Assembly (NCBI GenBank): GCA_964035545.1
Contig: OZ037767.1
Coordinates: 24,013,128 to 24,077,127, forward strand
Source: Bugula neritina
Taxonomy: Eukaryota > Bryozoa > Gymnolaemata > Cheilostomatida > Bugulidae
Reading direction: 5' to 3'
DNA: 64,000 nt
Position 1 is the stretch's first letter. Every line of letters begins with the position of its first letter. A program made the translations under genes and the position numbers. Below are positions 49,130-61,900 of this stretch, one piece after another. A model generated the notes under the pieces. The model ran no database searches. It saw only the letters and a list, made by a program, of their open reading frames with translations, and was not told the origin of the DNA.

Positions 49130-52100
49130 TCAATTACACACCCAAATATTAATATTGATTCCTCCTGCAAAAATGGTTTCACAGGATTGGTTGGCATAGC
49201 TTGATTTTGCATAAAGCTGTTGCAAAACAGTAATTCAAAGTTAACTTCCGCTGATAAAACAAGGACACCCTAAGAAATTGTCAGCTCATGAGTGCAACAT
49301 ACAATATTTGTAAATTTACCAGAAGAGGTGGGTCAGATGAAGAGGGTAGTTTTTCTAATTCCAGCACATTCTGTCCCGCTACAAGCTCTGACTTCAACGT
49401 TATGCTTGTGTATTTCTAAAATAAATTATGTTGACTCACCACATGGTGCAGTAACAGAATCGTTCGATAATAGTACAGCCATTGCATTGATGTTGATCAT
49501 TTTTGGACCTGCTTTACAAGTGTGATGTAATGGAGGGAATAATATGAGATGAAATTAAATATATTATATTAATTTCTACACTATAAACTTACATCATCTT
49601 CTGGACGTAAAATTTTTCCATTTAATTTGACAGTTCTAAATGGAAAAGGCCCATCTGTTGATAAGTGTAGTTTAGAACTTGCTAAGTCATCGTCATACTT
49701 TCCATTAGGGAAATAGTAAGCAGCAGTTAGTCTAGCCACGCCTACAAAAAACAAATTTCTACTACATACAGCATAACTTTACAAAACTCACCTTTTAGTA
49801 ACTATCATTTTCAATAGGCAGCAACATATAATATCAAATTGAAGTTTGAATAAGCGAAGCTTAATAAGACAACAGTTTGATCAAAGCTCACAAAACTAAT
49901 CTAGTTATAAAGAAACCATTATTCAACAAAACAGAGGAGAAAGTTAGAGTTGAAGCGAAGATTTAATAGCTATTAGAATTGGTAAAAGTTTATAATACGC
50001 ACATGGGACTCCGGGATCAGAAAATTTAAACTTGATGGTGCAACCGAGTGCAGAAGGTTGAGTGAGAATCCTTGGCTCTATAAAATAATTCTTAAGGGAG
50101 AGACGCTCGGTATGACTGTCTAGATGAGCTTTCATGTAAGAAGTTATCTCCTTTTCAAGTCTACAAGCACCGTGGGAAGACAATTCAAAGAAATCGTAGT
50201 AATATTTAGTTACATCAGCCTGCCTCAATTACGTCACTTACACTGATGACTCAGCACTATGACGTCTATGAACATCAAATGACCGTACTGACACCAAAAC
50301 TCATGCCAAAAGGTGCAAAAATGGTCTCATAGCTACACTGTGTTGGTTTCAGGAGGCCACATTATATTTAATAAACTGTGCACATTTGACACACCTTATT
50401 GCGTGCCGGTAATCCCTATTTTCATTAGTATGTTTTATTGTCTCTACTAAGTTTGCACCTGGCAGGTATCAGTCAGCTATAAGAACCTCAAATAATTTTA
50501 TGCTAACACCTTGCACCATGGTGACACCTAGCACCATGTTGACACATTACACCCTGTTGACACCTTGCACCATGGTGACACCTAGCACCATGTTGACACC
50601 TAGCACCATGTTGCTACTTTGCACCAGGTGCCATGTACAGACAATACGTTCAATAAACAGTAAATAAAATACAAATTGGATTTGCTAAACATACCTGAGT
50701 TGATGATTGTTGAGAAACTCAACTACTTTTAAATGTTTATTTTTCTTCGCCAGCATAGCTGCTGTTCTGCCTTTATGATTACTATACAATGTGTTGGCAC
50801 CGCACCAGGCCAGCCTCTTTACCAAGTCTAGAACTGCGGGCTGTTTATCTGGAGTTGTGGGTTGACTTACTGCCTAAAAGCACCCATAAGTTTTACGACC
50901 ATATACATATATGCCCAGATACTAAAAGTATACCACATGCAGCATTAATGATTGCCAGCTCTTATAAAACAAGTAAGTTCCTGTGCCTAAGAAAGAACCT
51001 GGAGCGCTTCCATGTGTTTATGAATTGACGTAGTAAAACTTAGATGAAGAATCCCTTGATTAGAGGGTATACACTACTTAGAGCTTACCTTACAATGGTC
51101 CACTGACACCGGCTTCATACAATATTGCAATTTATACAAATGTATAAAGAATATGCAGCCTTGTAAAATTCACCATTCTATGCTAGATCAAGATGAAGCT
51201 CTAATAGGTGCCCAATAAGTTCAACTATTATATGTGTTACTCATACAGCTTACCAAGTAGACAGGAGTAATTAAACAAACTCACCAGAGTCAGAGGTGTG
51301 TGGTAGTTAATGGTAGTGATATCTGGCCAAACTCCGGTCTCCAGCAACCAGGAACAAATTCTGAACTTTTGTAAGCAAACCGCGAAGTGGAGAGGAGACC
51401 AGTTGCCAGGCAACAGCACATCAACTGATGACAAGTGTTGGGATTTCTGGGACATGACTTCCTCTGTTTACAGAATAATACACCCAATATACTATACTAT
51501 ACTATACAGAATACTATACTATACTATACAGAATACTATACTATACTAACTAACAGTACATAACACTATACTAACTAACAGTACATAACAATATACTAAC
51601 TAACAGTACATAGCACTATAATAACTAACAGTACGTGACACTATAATAACTAACAGTACATAGCACTATAATAACTAACAGTACATAGCACTATAATAAC
51701 TAACAGTACATAGCACTATAATAACTAACAGTACGTGACACTATAATAACTAACAGTACATAGCACTATAATAACCAACAGTACATAGCACTATAATAAC
51801 TAACAGTACACAACACTATAATAACTAGCAGTACATAGCACTATAATAACTAACAGTACACAACACTAGTTGGAATGTAAAATTTGCAACCATCAACAGT
51901 TCCTAGTCTGATGTGAGAGTCAGATTGAGCCTACACAACATTCAAGCACTGGCTATTTAAAATCATACGAGGAGGATGGCTGATTGCAACAACTTCAAAA
52001 CTTGCATTTAAAGAACAGTTTTAGCTGAATAATATGGGCAGCAGCAAATAGACAGCGTATGTGTGTGATGTAGTCAGATGGTCAAGGGTAGTTTTATCAC

Positions 52101-54963
52101 GCAACTTTCCCCTCTGTATAAATGATTAGTACGTTTAAACTTTAGCTCTTTTAGTAAGATTAGCATTGTGGTATCTCACCTCACTATGCTAGTCAAAAGT
52201 TTATCAGACATAATTATATACTTGGTTGTTATTCACTAGTATTAGTATTAGTAGGAAAGAGGTGTATCTGTGTTAGCAATGAGCTATGGTCCTACAGGTA
52301 ATAACAAATGGCAAGTGGTTGAGAATGTTGCAAGTGAATACAAACCTTCATCTAACAGTAAAATAGCAGTAGTAAGAGGCATGGCTTCCCCTTGGAATGG
52401 ACCTTCACATTTGTTGATCCAATGTTTCAGACAAGCCTGCATTTCCCCCAATAAAACGGAGAAATCCACTTCACCCTGACAAACAATCAAGTTTATGGTA
52501 ACTTCTTTCATTCCATAATAATATATACATCATATGTAAAATATCGCATAATATCAGAAAAGAAGTAAACGTCAGTCAGGAATCACACTACAAGTAACTG
52601 ATGCAAGGAGATGTCAAATCTCAAGTGAGAAAATGCTATTTCACATAGAAAAAAGATAAAAAGGCATATAATCTAGTGATTAACATAAAGTCATTGCTTC
52701 GTGTGACAATCTAAGAGTCACACACACCTTGTCACAAAGCTGTGACATAATCACTGTCATACACTTCCTGCAGTCTGTAACCCCATCCCCACTGCAATGA
52801 TCCTCAATTTCAAACTCTTTGGCTAGTTTTATATATTCCGCAGTTTTCTTCTGTTTATAGAAAGCCATATGGGTACACACATGGTTGTCATCCACCTTCA
52901 TCTTTTCTATTATAATTACAAAGAACTGTCAATAGTTTTAGTATTTTATATATTAGTATGCTTAAAAAAGGAAGCGACTAATATTAGCAATAAAATTTAA
53001 GGGTCTGAGTCAGCATAATATTAAAATGGCTAGAAAGAAAAGTAGGAATGTGCAGTTTGCAACAGTGAAACTGAAATGATTCTCATACCACAAACCTTTT
53101 ATCATTATAGTAACTTAACTCACTTGCTGAGAGTAAACTCTTAGTTTCCACCATTCCAACCATAGGTGGTGCAACTTTAGGTGGTGCAACTTTAGGTGGT
53201 ACAGTTACAGGTGGTGCAGTTTTAGGTGGTACAGTTATAGGTGGTGCAGTTTTAGATGGTACAGTTATAAGTAGTGATACTTCAAGTGGTGCAACTTTAG
53301 GTAACAAAGTTTTAGGTAACACAACTTTAGGTGGTTTAGGTTCAGGTGGTGCAGCTTGTGAGGAGACTGCAGGTGCTTTGAGTGTGGCAGGTGTCTGGTG
53401 CACCTCGGAGTAGCTGGAGTTACCGGTAGAAATGGCCTTACTTGCGGCAGGAGATTCGACAGAGGAGGGTGGAGATTCTTTACACGAAGTCAATTCTGAT
53501 GTAGGAGAGGCTGAAATAGTTCACGTTACATCAGACAGGGAGACAACTACCAGTTACATGACAAATTGTTGAATCCCAATCAATGCCTTCTATGTTTTAC
53601 CTGCCTCAATATTTCTCGCATACAATGAGTAACACTATAGGCTATAAATAGTCACTTAGTTACGTATATATATTGAGCTTGAAAATGATGTTTTCCAATG
53701 AAAAAAATGAGTGAGTTGAAACACATAAAACTACTAATGTCGAAAAAGATTGAGTTTTAATAGCTAGCCTGAATAAAAGTGTTTATCGTAATTCTACATT
53801 TGACAACTTGCTCCTCCATACTGGTTTAGCTCAACGGGCATATTGCCAACTATAGAACTACTCATTATAATATAATCTCATAATGCAATTATCAGTTGAT
53901 GCAGATGAAAATAAAATCTTACATTAATAGCATAGCTAAAATATTCTACTAACAAAACAAGGTCTGGTAATCAAATTAAATGAATAACATATTATGATAT
54001 GCACTATATCTACAAATCTTAAGGCTAAGTCAGTTCAAACTCACATGCTGAACTAGTTAGCAGCGGAGAGTTTCTTTTATTCTTTTCCGGAAGGTTGAGT
54101 CTACAAAACAAAATGGACAAAATATTATCTCGCGGTGATACTAAACAATTTAGATAAGAGTAAATGTTTCATTAAGCAATTTGTGATGGTGCCGTTTGCT
54201 ATCACTGTGACATCATCATTCCACATTTATCTTGCTAAACATGTCAGCTGACTTTATTTTGAACAGTAAAATGCCATCTAGCAAGACAGCCCCCCCCCCC
54301 GACCTCCCCCAGTGCCTATGTAGTAGTCAAGAAAACAATTGGTTTAAGTCGTTTACAATAATATCTTGGGTTGCGAATCACCTGGTAAAAGATACAAACC
54401 GCTTTTTTGCAACATCTTGTCCTTTTTTCTACAAAAAATATAACTTCCATATAAGAAACTTCCAAAATTCATGCTTGAAAAAACCTAGTTTAGCTATTGC
54501 ATCCCAAACTTACTTTAGATTTGTTTTTAGAAACTTTTGATTGAAAGTAGGCAGTGACGATTTCCTCACAGCCCACGCCCAGATGTGCATGAGGTTCCCA
54601 AGTATCTTGACTAGGCGGGTAACCTTTCCATCTGACTCTGTACATAATCTTTGACCCCTGCGAATATAATACCCAACCTGGTCATTCAAAATGTCAGAAG
54701 ATGATGAAGTTTAGCAGTGAGAATATTGAAAAACATCATCAACATTCAACAAACTTTCATTCAAACTGATGAGAAAAATTTTTGTTGGTTAAATTATTAG
54801 GCTTACATTTAATTGAAATATAAAAAATATTTCACATTCAAAATTTGTATATAACTACTACTTTTAAAAGATGTATTTGAAAACAAACCTCATATTTATG
54901 ATCCACTATCTTTTCTACTTCATAGTACTCTTCGTCAGAAGATGCCGAGTTTGATTCTTCCAT
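49130..54963 (-). CDS. MPHOSPH8: Chromodomain plus ankyrin-repeat protein, MPP8-like (HUSH-type chromatin reader)
   Basis: Minus-strand exons: 54963-54889, 54657-54514, 54100-54045, 53510-53124, 52906-52728, 52475-52346, 51463-51285, 50873-50695, 50160-50003, 49741-49593, then 49508-49440 and 49164-49130. The N-terminal chromodomain reads EEYYEVEKIVD, then MYRVRWKGYPPSQDTWEPHA, with the aromatic-cage Tyr/Trp residues expected for methyl-lysine binding. A low-complexity pentapeptide-repeat linker follows, then ankyrin-type repeats (NWSPLHFAVCLQKFRICSWL; HKGRTAAMLAKKNKHLKVVE). Chromodomain first and ankyrins late is the MPP8 layout; human MPP8 is longer (860 versus about 560 residues here). MPP8 reads H3K9me3 in heterochromatin silencing. 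Two junctions are unresolved. Exon 3 needs phase 2 but exon 2 ends in phase 0, so a small exon may be missing at 54101-54513. Near the end, simple splicing stops at 49499-49497 (DDVQK), while another frame continues to 49130. Confidence 0.82.
50508..50645. repeat. 18-bp minisatellite in an intron of the MPP8-like gene
   Basis: About seven copies of an 18-base unit TTGACACCTAGCACCATG with GTGACACC and TTGCACC variants. It ends about 50 bp from the exon boundary at 50695. Confidence 0.92.
51480..51872. repeat. 25-bp minisatellite beside an exon of the MPP8-like gene
   Basis: Starts as CTATACTATACAGAATACTA-type repeats and becomes about 13 copies of a unit with AACTAACAGTACATAGCACT followed by ATAAT. 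It begins 17 bp from the ankyrin exon boundary at 51463, so it directly abuts the acceptor region of that exon on the minus strand. Confidence 0.95.
53163..53357 (-). repeat. Coding 15-bp minisatellite (KTAPP/ITVPP pentapeptides) in the MPP8-like gene
   Basis: Thirteen or so 15-base units (plus-strand GGTGGTGCAACTTTA and variants) encode alternating KVAPP, KTAPP, ITVPP and degenerate KVVLP, KTLLP pentapeptides. The unit keeps the reading frame and lies in the linker between chromodomain and ankyrin repeats. Copies nearer the 53163 end are more uniform, suggesting recent expansion there. Confidence 0.92.
54290..54316. repeat. Poly-C run
   Basis: Eleven C residues, then GACCTCCCCC. It lies in the intron between exons 2 and 3 of the MPP8-like gene, where a small exon may be missing, so sequence quality here matters. 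Confidence 0.9.
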
Positions 54964-55146
54964 CTTTTCATGGAAGCCTGAATTTAATTTATTAAAAATT
55001 TACTTGGCATGCATATCAGTAATATGAACAATTTAAGAAACATGTTAATATAACCTAGTACGTGAGAGATTATGCATATATAAGATATGTAAACAATTTA
55101 TTGTTAAAGTAATTAAAGTAACATTTATAGCATATTGCATCACATT

Positions 55147-55207
55147 GAGGAGCAGAAGCTGAGAAATTGAGAGGGTCAAGTTCTTGTTTTTATTAAATTT
55201 TGGTTTG
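55147..55207. mobile_element. Half copy of the 150-bp inverted-repeat element
   Basis: AGCAGAAGCTGAGAAATTGA, then CAAGTTCTTG and TTATTAAATTTTGGTTTGG match the left half of the copy at 38473. The right half is missing; AATACT simple sequence begins about 50 bp beyond the break. Confidence 0.7.
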
Positions 55208-55259
55208 GCTAAGGCTATCTCTACTACTGCTCCTAAATGCAAATGCACTCATCATTATC

Positions 55260-55450
55260 TTAATATCTACTTCTAGTAATAGTAATACTAATACTAATAG
55301 TATTAGTATTACTATTAGTAATACTAATAGTAAATGTAATAATAAGACTATTAGTATTACTATTAGTATTACTATTAGTATTACTTTCAGTATTACTACT
55401 AGTACTACTAGTACTATTAGTATTACTATTAGTAGAGTATTACTATTACT
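55260..55450. repeat. AATACT/AGTATT palindromic simple repeat
   Basis: Blocks of TAGTAATACTAATAG alternate with their reverse complement (TATTAGTATTACTATTAGT), so the tract can fold on itself. Same family as 9100-9480 and parts of 45090-45790. Confidence 0.88.
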
Positions 55451-55998
55451 ATTATTCTTACTCTAGTATTAAATTTAATATATTTATAAATATTAATAAT
55501 ATTAATAATACTAATAATATTTTTTTTATTATTATCATTATAATAAAATTATATTGATTAATTATAATAATCATTATGATTATGATTATCATTATGACTA
55601 CCATTTATAAGTAATATGTATTTATACTATAAATAATCATATATTGCATTCGTTTTTAATAATTCACGCATTAGCCATCATGATTGGAAATTGAAATCAA
55701 AATGAATTAAAATAATATATAATTATTATTATATACAATTTGATTAAGATGATTGAGGAGCGAGCGTGCGTGACTTTATAGCATGTGTAATATGCAATTG
55801 GTCAGTGTCAGTTGATGAAGTGTTATGATTGGTAGATAATAAATAAAGGTCAAAACCATATATTCCTTTGAGAAGGTCCTATAATAAACGACTCGTTAAA
55901 CATTCAGTAACTTTGAATATGTTGAAAACGGCTATTCGCTGCGGGCCGAATAATCAAAATGCGTCCTTTGCAACCACAAAGTTCATGGAGCAGTAGGA

Positions 55999-58900
55999 AT
56001 GGAGTGTGTGAAAGCAAAAGCCTGGAAAGACTTTGTAGTAAAGAACAGTATTGTACCGCCCGCTTATGATAGATTTATACAGAATAATGACAACCCTACA
56101 CCTTTCTGTCTTAATCTAAAATATTTGGAAGGAATCGAAGTGGTAAAGTATCTTGAAATAAAACTATTACTGTTTTAGTATTTACTAGTCAAAATCATTA
56201 TCATTATGATTATGATTATGATTTACTTTTAGATTATCATTTACATTATGATTATCATAAATTGTAATTGTGGCGAAGGTGAGGCTGATAGTAATATTAT
56301 GATAGTGTTATTCATATTGATATTGTACTTCAACGTGTAATACTAGTAGTAGTTGTTTATTTAATTTTATAGTTATAATTAATAACTTTTACTTTTATTA
56401 TATTCCAACTAGCAATAGCCGTTAGTGTTAAAGACAGAACAACTATGTCTATAGGCATGATTTAAACAAAACCAAGTTAAAATTGAATTGCAGTAATTGG
56501 ATTAAAATAGATATTTCCTAAAATTTGTTTGTAGAAATCAACAAATCCTTCTACTGAATATCAGGTGCGAGCCACTCTATTCGATGTAACATACAACCAG
56601 TTCTTTGGACGACCATGGACTGGCTCATTACAGTCTGCTAAAAAGGGAGGCGGGAAGCACAAATTGTCGTTGAATCAAGTAAATAGCCACCAAATATCAA
56701 TATATAGTTATTAGGCTGTTGAAATTTAGCCACGAGAGTCTTGCTATGTCTTGGAAATAGAATTTAGAAAAATTATTCATGACTAAAAATAGTTCTTTTT
56801 AAATTGAGACAAGGCACTGTTTAGAAAAATAATGCTTATATAGAGCCGTAAATTCAAAAGAATTATCTGTTTATTAAAGTAAAAAGGTAATTACTGTATA
56901 ACAAATGTACATTGCAATATTGATTTTAAATTTTGAAAAGTTCTTTTTTAATTTTATATAGAACATCTACTTTTACACTTCTGTGAAAGACATTGATGTC
57001 CTCGTAGTGTTTGAGTTGATTGCTGTTGAGAACCATGATGGTAAAGTTCGCCGTGTTAATCGCGGATGGACATTTCTTAGGCCGTTTGCATCTGATAATG
57101 TTACAGATGTCAGTTCTAATAAAGAACCAACCGCTCAAAGGTAATTTTAAGTATAAGGAATTTAATGTTTGTATCTTCACAATTATTATTATGTAGTTAG
57201 AGTGTATACTGTACAAAACTTTTAAAATGTAGTTGAGATTTTTTTCAAACTATTGCACGGCATTCCCATACTCAGATTATGATGACAGGCCTATAAAGAG
57301 GAGATACTTTTTGTTACTTTGAATGTGTATTAATGTGTTGAATGATGTATAAGCTATACCAAAACCTGCGTGCTGTACTGTGACAAGTGTAAAAATCTTC
57401 ACACACTTATCTTCATAATAAGCAATATTGGCAAGATACACAAAAAAGATGTTTTCATACTCACGAAAATTGTAGTCTCATCAATTTACATGAAATCTGT
57501 TTGGGAAAGCATTGACCTCTACTTTAGATTGAGTATGTATGCCGGCACTCCTAGAGCTTTATTGCAAATGGAGAATCCTATTGAAAAGAACGAGAACATC
57601 TCCTTCCTGCCAGGATCCACCCTCATGTGTGGTTTGATGATAAATGCATCTCTGCTCAAGCTCCAACATCTTCTGCCAGAAAATGTCATTTTAGGCCCAA
57701 ATGATATAGTTCCAGGAGTGGTTGACTCTATCCATTCAGATACTGCACTCAGTAAGTGACGACTCACACACTGCACTCAGTGAGTACTGACTCACACACT
57801 GCACTCAGTGAGTACTTCTCACACGCTGCACTCAGTGAGTGATGACTCGGACAATGCACCCAGTGGGTGATGACTCACACACTGCACTCAGTGAGTACTG
57901 ACTCACACACTGCACTCAGTGAGTACTGACTTACACACTGCACTCAGTGAGTACTGACTCCCACACTGCACTCAGTGAGTACTGACTCCCACACTGCACT
58001 CAGTGAGTACTGACTCACACACTGTACTCAGTGATTGATGACTCAGACACTGCACTCAGTGAGTTTTTAGTCAGACTGTATGCATTGAGTGTTTGTTTAA
58101 AGAGTTACTCAGTCGCACAGCCATATGTTCTTTCTGTTACAGAAGATTGTTTCAGGAGACCAAAGTTGTTGAGGCCAATGAAAGCATTTCTAGACAAGGT
58201 TTCAGTTACACTGTATCCCAACATAGAGAAGTTTGAGGAGGAGTTACTCACCCTTCTCAATGAAGATCGGGTGAATAGAGAGAACACTGTAGCCGATGGG
58301 ACCAGCGTTTCAATTGTGGAGCGAAGACTCATGGTGAGATTGTATGACTTGTTCTTTTGAAATCATACTTTTGGTTTTGTAGAAAGCAAAATTACAAAAG
58401 CATATACAATTATTATTTTCACTAATATGTGAAAATTTGCTTTCAAATCAAAATGAATTCATTTTGAATATGTTGTTTTGATATCAAGCGAATACCAGTT
58501 AACATTTTCTTATTGACTTACTGCCTGTTACTATGTGTATGTGTTTAATGCAGATTGGTGTACACAATGGGTTTTGCTATGTGGAAAAACCAGAGGTGGC
58601 ACATCTTGTCCCTCAGGACTTGTCTCAGAGGCGAGGATCTTCTATCAGAAAGCATCAAAGAACATCTTCACATACATCACTGTAAGATAGAGATCACTGT
58701 AAAATAGAGATCACTGTAAGATAGAGATCACTGTAAGATAGAGATCACTGTAAGATAGAGATCACTGTAAGATAGAGATCACTGTAAGATAGAGATCACT
58801 GTAAGATAGAGATCACTGTAAGATAGAGATCACTGTAAGATAGAGATCACTGTAAGATAGAGATCACTGTAAGATAGAAATCACTGTAAGATAGAAATCA

Positions 58901-61900
58901 CTGTAAGATAGAAATTGTTGTTTTAACTGCATGTATTACATTTATGTTGCTCTGCAAGTTTTACTTGTTGATGCTGTAATACCAAAGAGTGTCTCTAGTT
59001 TTAAAACGATAATTTCAACAGTTTTGCCAAAGATGACGTCCATAACTCAATGGTTTATTGTTATGCTTATACATTGCGTGTGACAAGGGTATATATTGTA
59101 TAGAAATATATAGTAGTTGTATGCAGGTTAAAAGTAGGTTATACATATAAGCACTTGGAATGTCTTTGAATGATAAATAAAAGCCATTGGGCAAGCATCC
59201 TAAATTCACATATTTTGCAATTATAGTTAATGGCAAATTATATATGAAAATTGACCTTATAAAAAGTTTTGTAGCACTAAAATGTATACATTTTAGCAAA
59301 TTTTTATCATCGTAAGTTTGCGTGTTCAATCCGCTCGATTTTAAAGTGAATAATTTTTTCTACAGTATTTTAGTGAGTGAAGATATGCCTCTTATTACAA
59401 GTAGTTTTATTTTTCAATTTAGAAACTTGTCGGGGTTGTTTTACTTTCACACATTTCTGCTAGATTTCTTTTATTAAAGTCTACAGCATGTCAGCTTTGT
59501 TGTTCATCTGATTACGCAGATGATTTGCTGTAGTAGTGAAGTTTGAATGTGTTTTCTTTACGAATTTGGTCTGCACCGCCCGTTATGGCTGCAGATTAAT
59601 TAAGGCTATGTAAGACAATAATGTAGGCTAGAATTGTGATATGCTAGAGTTACTTAGAACATGGCTGTGCTGGTGAATTTTTAATGAATATTTCTATTGG
59701 CAATTGAAGCTAGAAGTTGCTCAAAATAGAAGATTTAATTTCCGTAGAAATAAATGTGTAGACATGGCTTATCCTAAATTTAGTTGTAGCTTTGCTAGGC
59801 CAGGTTGTTTGTGTGTCATCAGGCAGCACTTTTCACTGGTGACAAGCCTACATGTTATATTATAAAACTTACTATGGTGATTTTAGGAACAGTAATAGCC
59901 TCGGATCTACGTTTGTCCTCAGAGACAGGGTGCCTGTGAATGGGTTAGTGTGCGACCCACTCTTCACTGTTGTTTTCAGCTTAGAGTATATGATTTCAGA
60001 GCCTCTCAAGAAATCAGCTAATCAGGTAATGACTAGTATAGTTGGGAGTTATATTCAGGTTCCTAAAGTTACACATTCGGTACCAAAATGCAAAATTAAA
60101 GCCAGTTGTGTTAACAGAAAGCAGCAAGATCCATTTTTTATTGCAAAAACTTTGCCAAGACAAAACCTGTATCAGCACATGTGCTATACTATCAGGTGCT
60201 ATATTAGCAGGTGAGATACTAACAGGTACTATATTATCAAGTGCTATATTATCAAGTGCTGTATGAGCAGGTGCTATATTTGGATGGTAAAAATTACGTT
60301 TTGGCAACGCAGTATTTAGCCTGCGTAGGTAAATTATTTTCCTGGATTTTTGGTAATTGGGTGAATCGGCGACCCTCTTTCAGTGTTGACACAGACTTTA
60401 AGTTAAAACTTTTATTAGTTTAATTATTCCAATAGCTATTGACCTTGTACAAGAAGGGTTTTATCTGTTTGAAAAGCATAACAACTGTGTTTTAACGAAC
60501 ATATTTCACACAGTTTTCTGCAAAATTTGCTGCTAGCTCCTAGGCCGCCTACCCATTTCTGTAAAATCATTATGTTTTAGAATAACTTTTTTATCAGACT
60601 ATATTCTGTTGTATTAAATTGGAATCAAAAAGATTTTTTAAAACAACAATTCCATGCTCCTGTTGACTTCATAGCTAGTTCAGAGTTGGAATTTCAAGTA
60701 TATGTCACGTGTTGCAGGTTTCACTGAACAAATCACAGAGTTTCCCAGTGTCTATTAGGTGGGCTGGGTGGTCACCATTCATCAAATCCCCTCGCTCTGG
60801 AGAGCAGGTCACTGTACGTATACCAGTAGTTAGTGTACGTGTACCCAGTAGTTAGTGTACGTATACCCAGTTAGTACATGTGTATCAAGTTAGTGCTTGT
60901 GTACCAAGTTATAATATTTATTATAGTATTGCAATTTCTATAGCATACACCTGTGTAAGATGCTGGAGTAGAGGTCTTATTCGGTAGACCGGTTGTGTTT
61001 GTAGCTGTCATTTGGGGGCGGGCCAACAGCTAGCCCTGACAATGTGCTGACTTACAAACTTCCCAAGTTTGAAATGGAGAGCCAATCAGCTATAAAAGAA
61101 ATGACTGGCACGATGACTTTTACTTTCCTGGATGCTAAGAAGGTACAGGTGCACTCAACTCTCACTTTAGTCAAGTTGAACACATTTAGTATGACTGAAA
61201 TTCTTGGACAAAAGCTTGCTACAACTTTACAAATTTGACTGAATTCAAGAATTGTAAAATACTTGCTGCAAGTCTATTAAATTTAAATAAGTCAACATTT
61301 AGAGGTACCTAATTCAATCATTAACACTGCAACAAGGCTGAGAGAAATTTGCAGAATTTTAGTAATTTAATAAAATTTTGATGAAAATTCTTATTAAGTA
61401 TAATTTTAGTATTTTTATAGAAAATAAAGTATGGTGGTTTAAATGTTAATGTTCATTCATCGTAGATGAATGTGAGTTTTCAGCAGCCATTAACTTGTTG
61501 CTTTTTAATTATTTGAACTGCAGTGTGTCACTACTACAACTTCTTCATTTGACAAGACACTCGAACATTGCTTAACTTGACTTGAGTATTTAAAGCCTGA
61601 ACCATGACTCATCAGTAATATACTCGAATACCATTTTACAGTTTAATCATTGCTTGATATTGAAATTGTGTTCCCTTGTTTGTCACAAAGTTTCAAGTGT
61701 TGAATGAGGCACTTTTGGCAACTGTCAGAATTGAACATGATTGTTAGCGACACTCGCCTTTCTCTTTACAAATAGAAGCTCATTGCTATTCCATGTCTCA
61801 TATCGTTCAACCAGTTACATTGCATATTTGCCATATTATATCTTCGTTTTTCAAATTGTCTATTGATCGTACAATGGCCGTATTGTTAAACAGGAAATGA

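Larger units (their letters stand above)
54964..55998. other. Head-to-head intergenic region (MPP8-like/NPHP4 promoters)
   Basis: 1.03 kb. It contains a half MITE copy (55147-55207), an AATACT/AGTATT palindromic simple repeat (55260-55450) and ATTATG/ATTATC runs to about 55610. The final 250 bp before NPHP4 is unique and less AT-rich, the likely promoter side. No core element identified. Confidence 0.6.

Noticed and set aside
54232-54540. 102-residue plus-strand frame with a poly-Pro start
   Set aside because: It crosses a poly-C run inside an intron of the minus-strand MPP8-like gene and shows no conserved motif.
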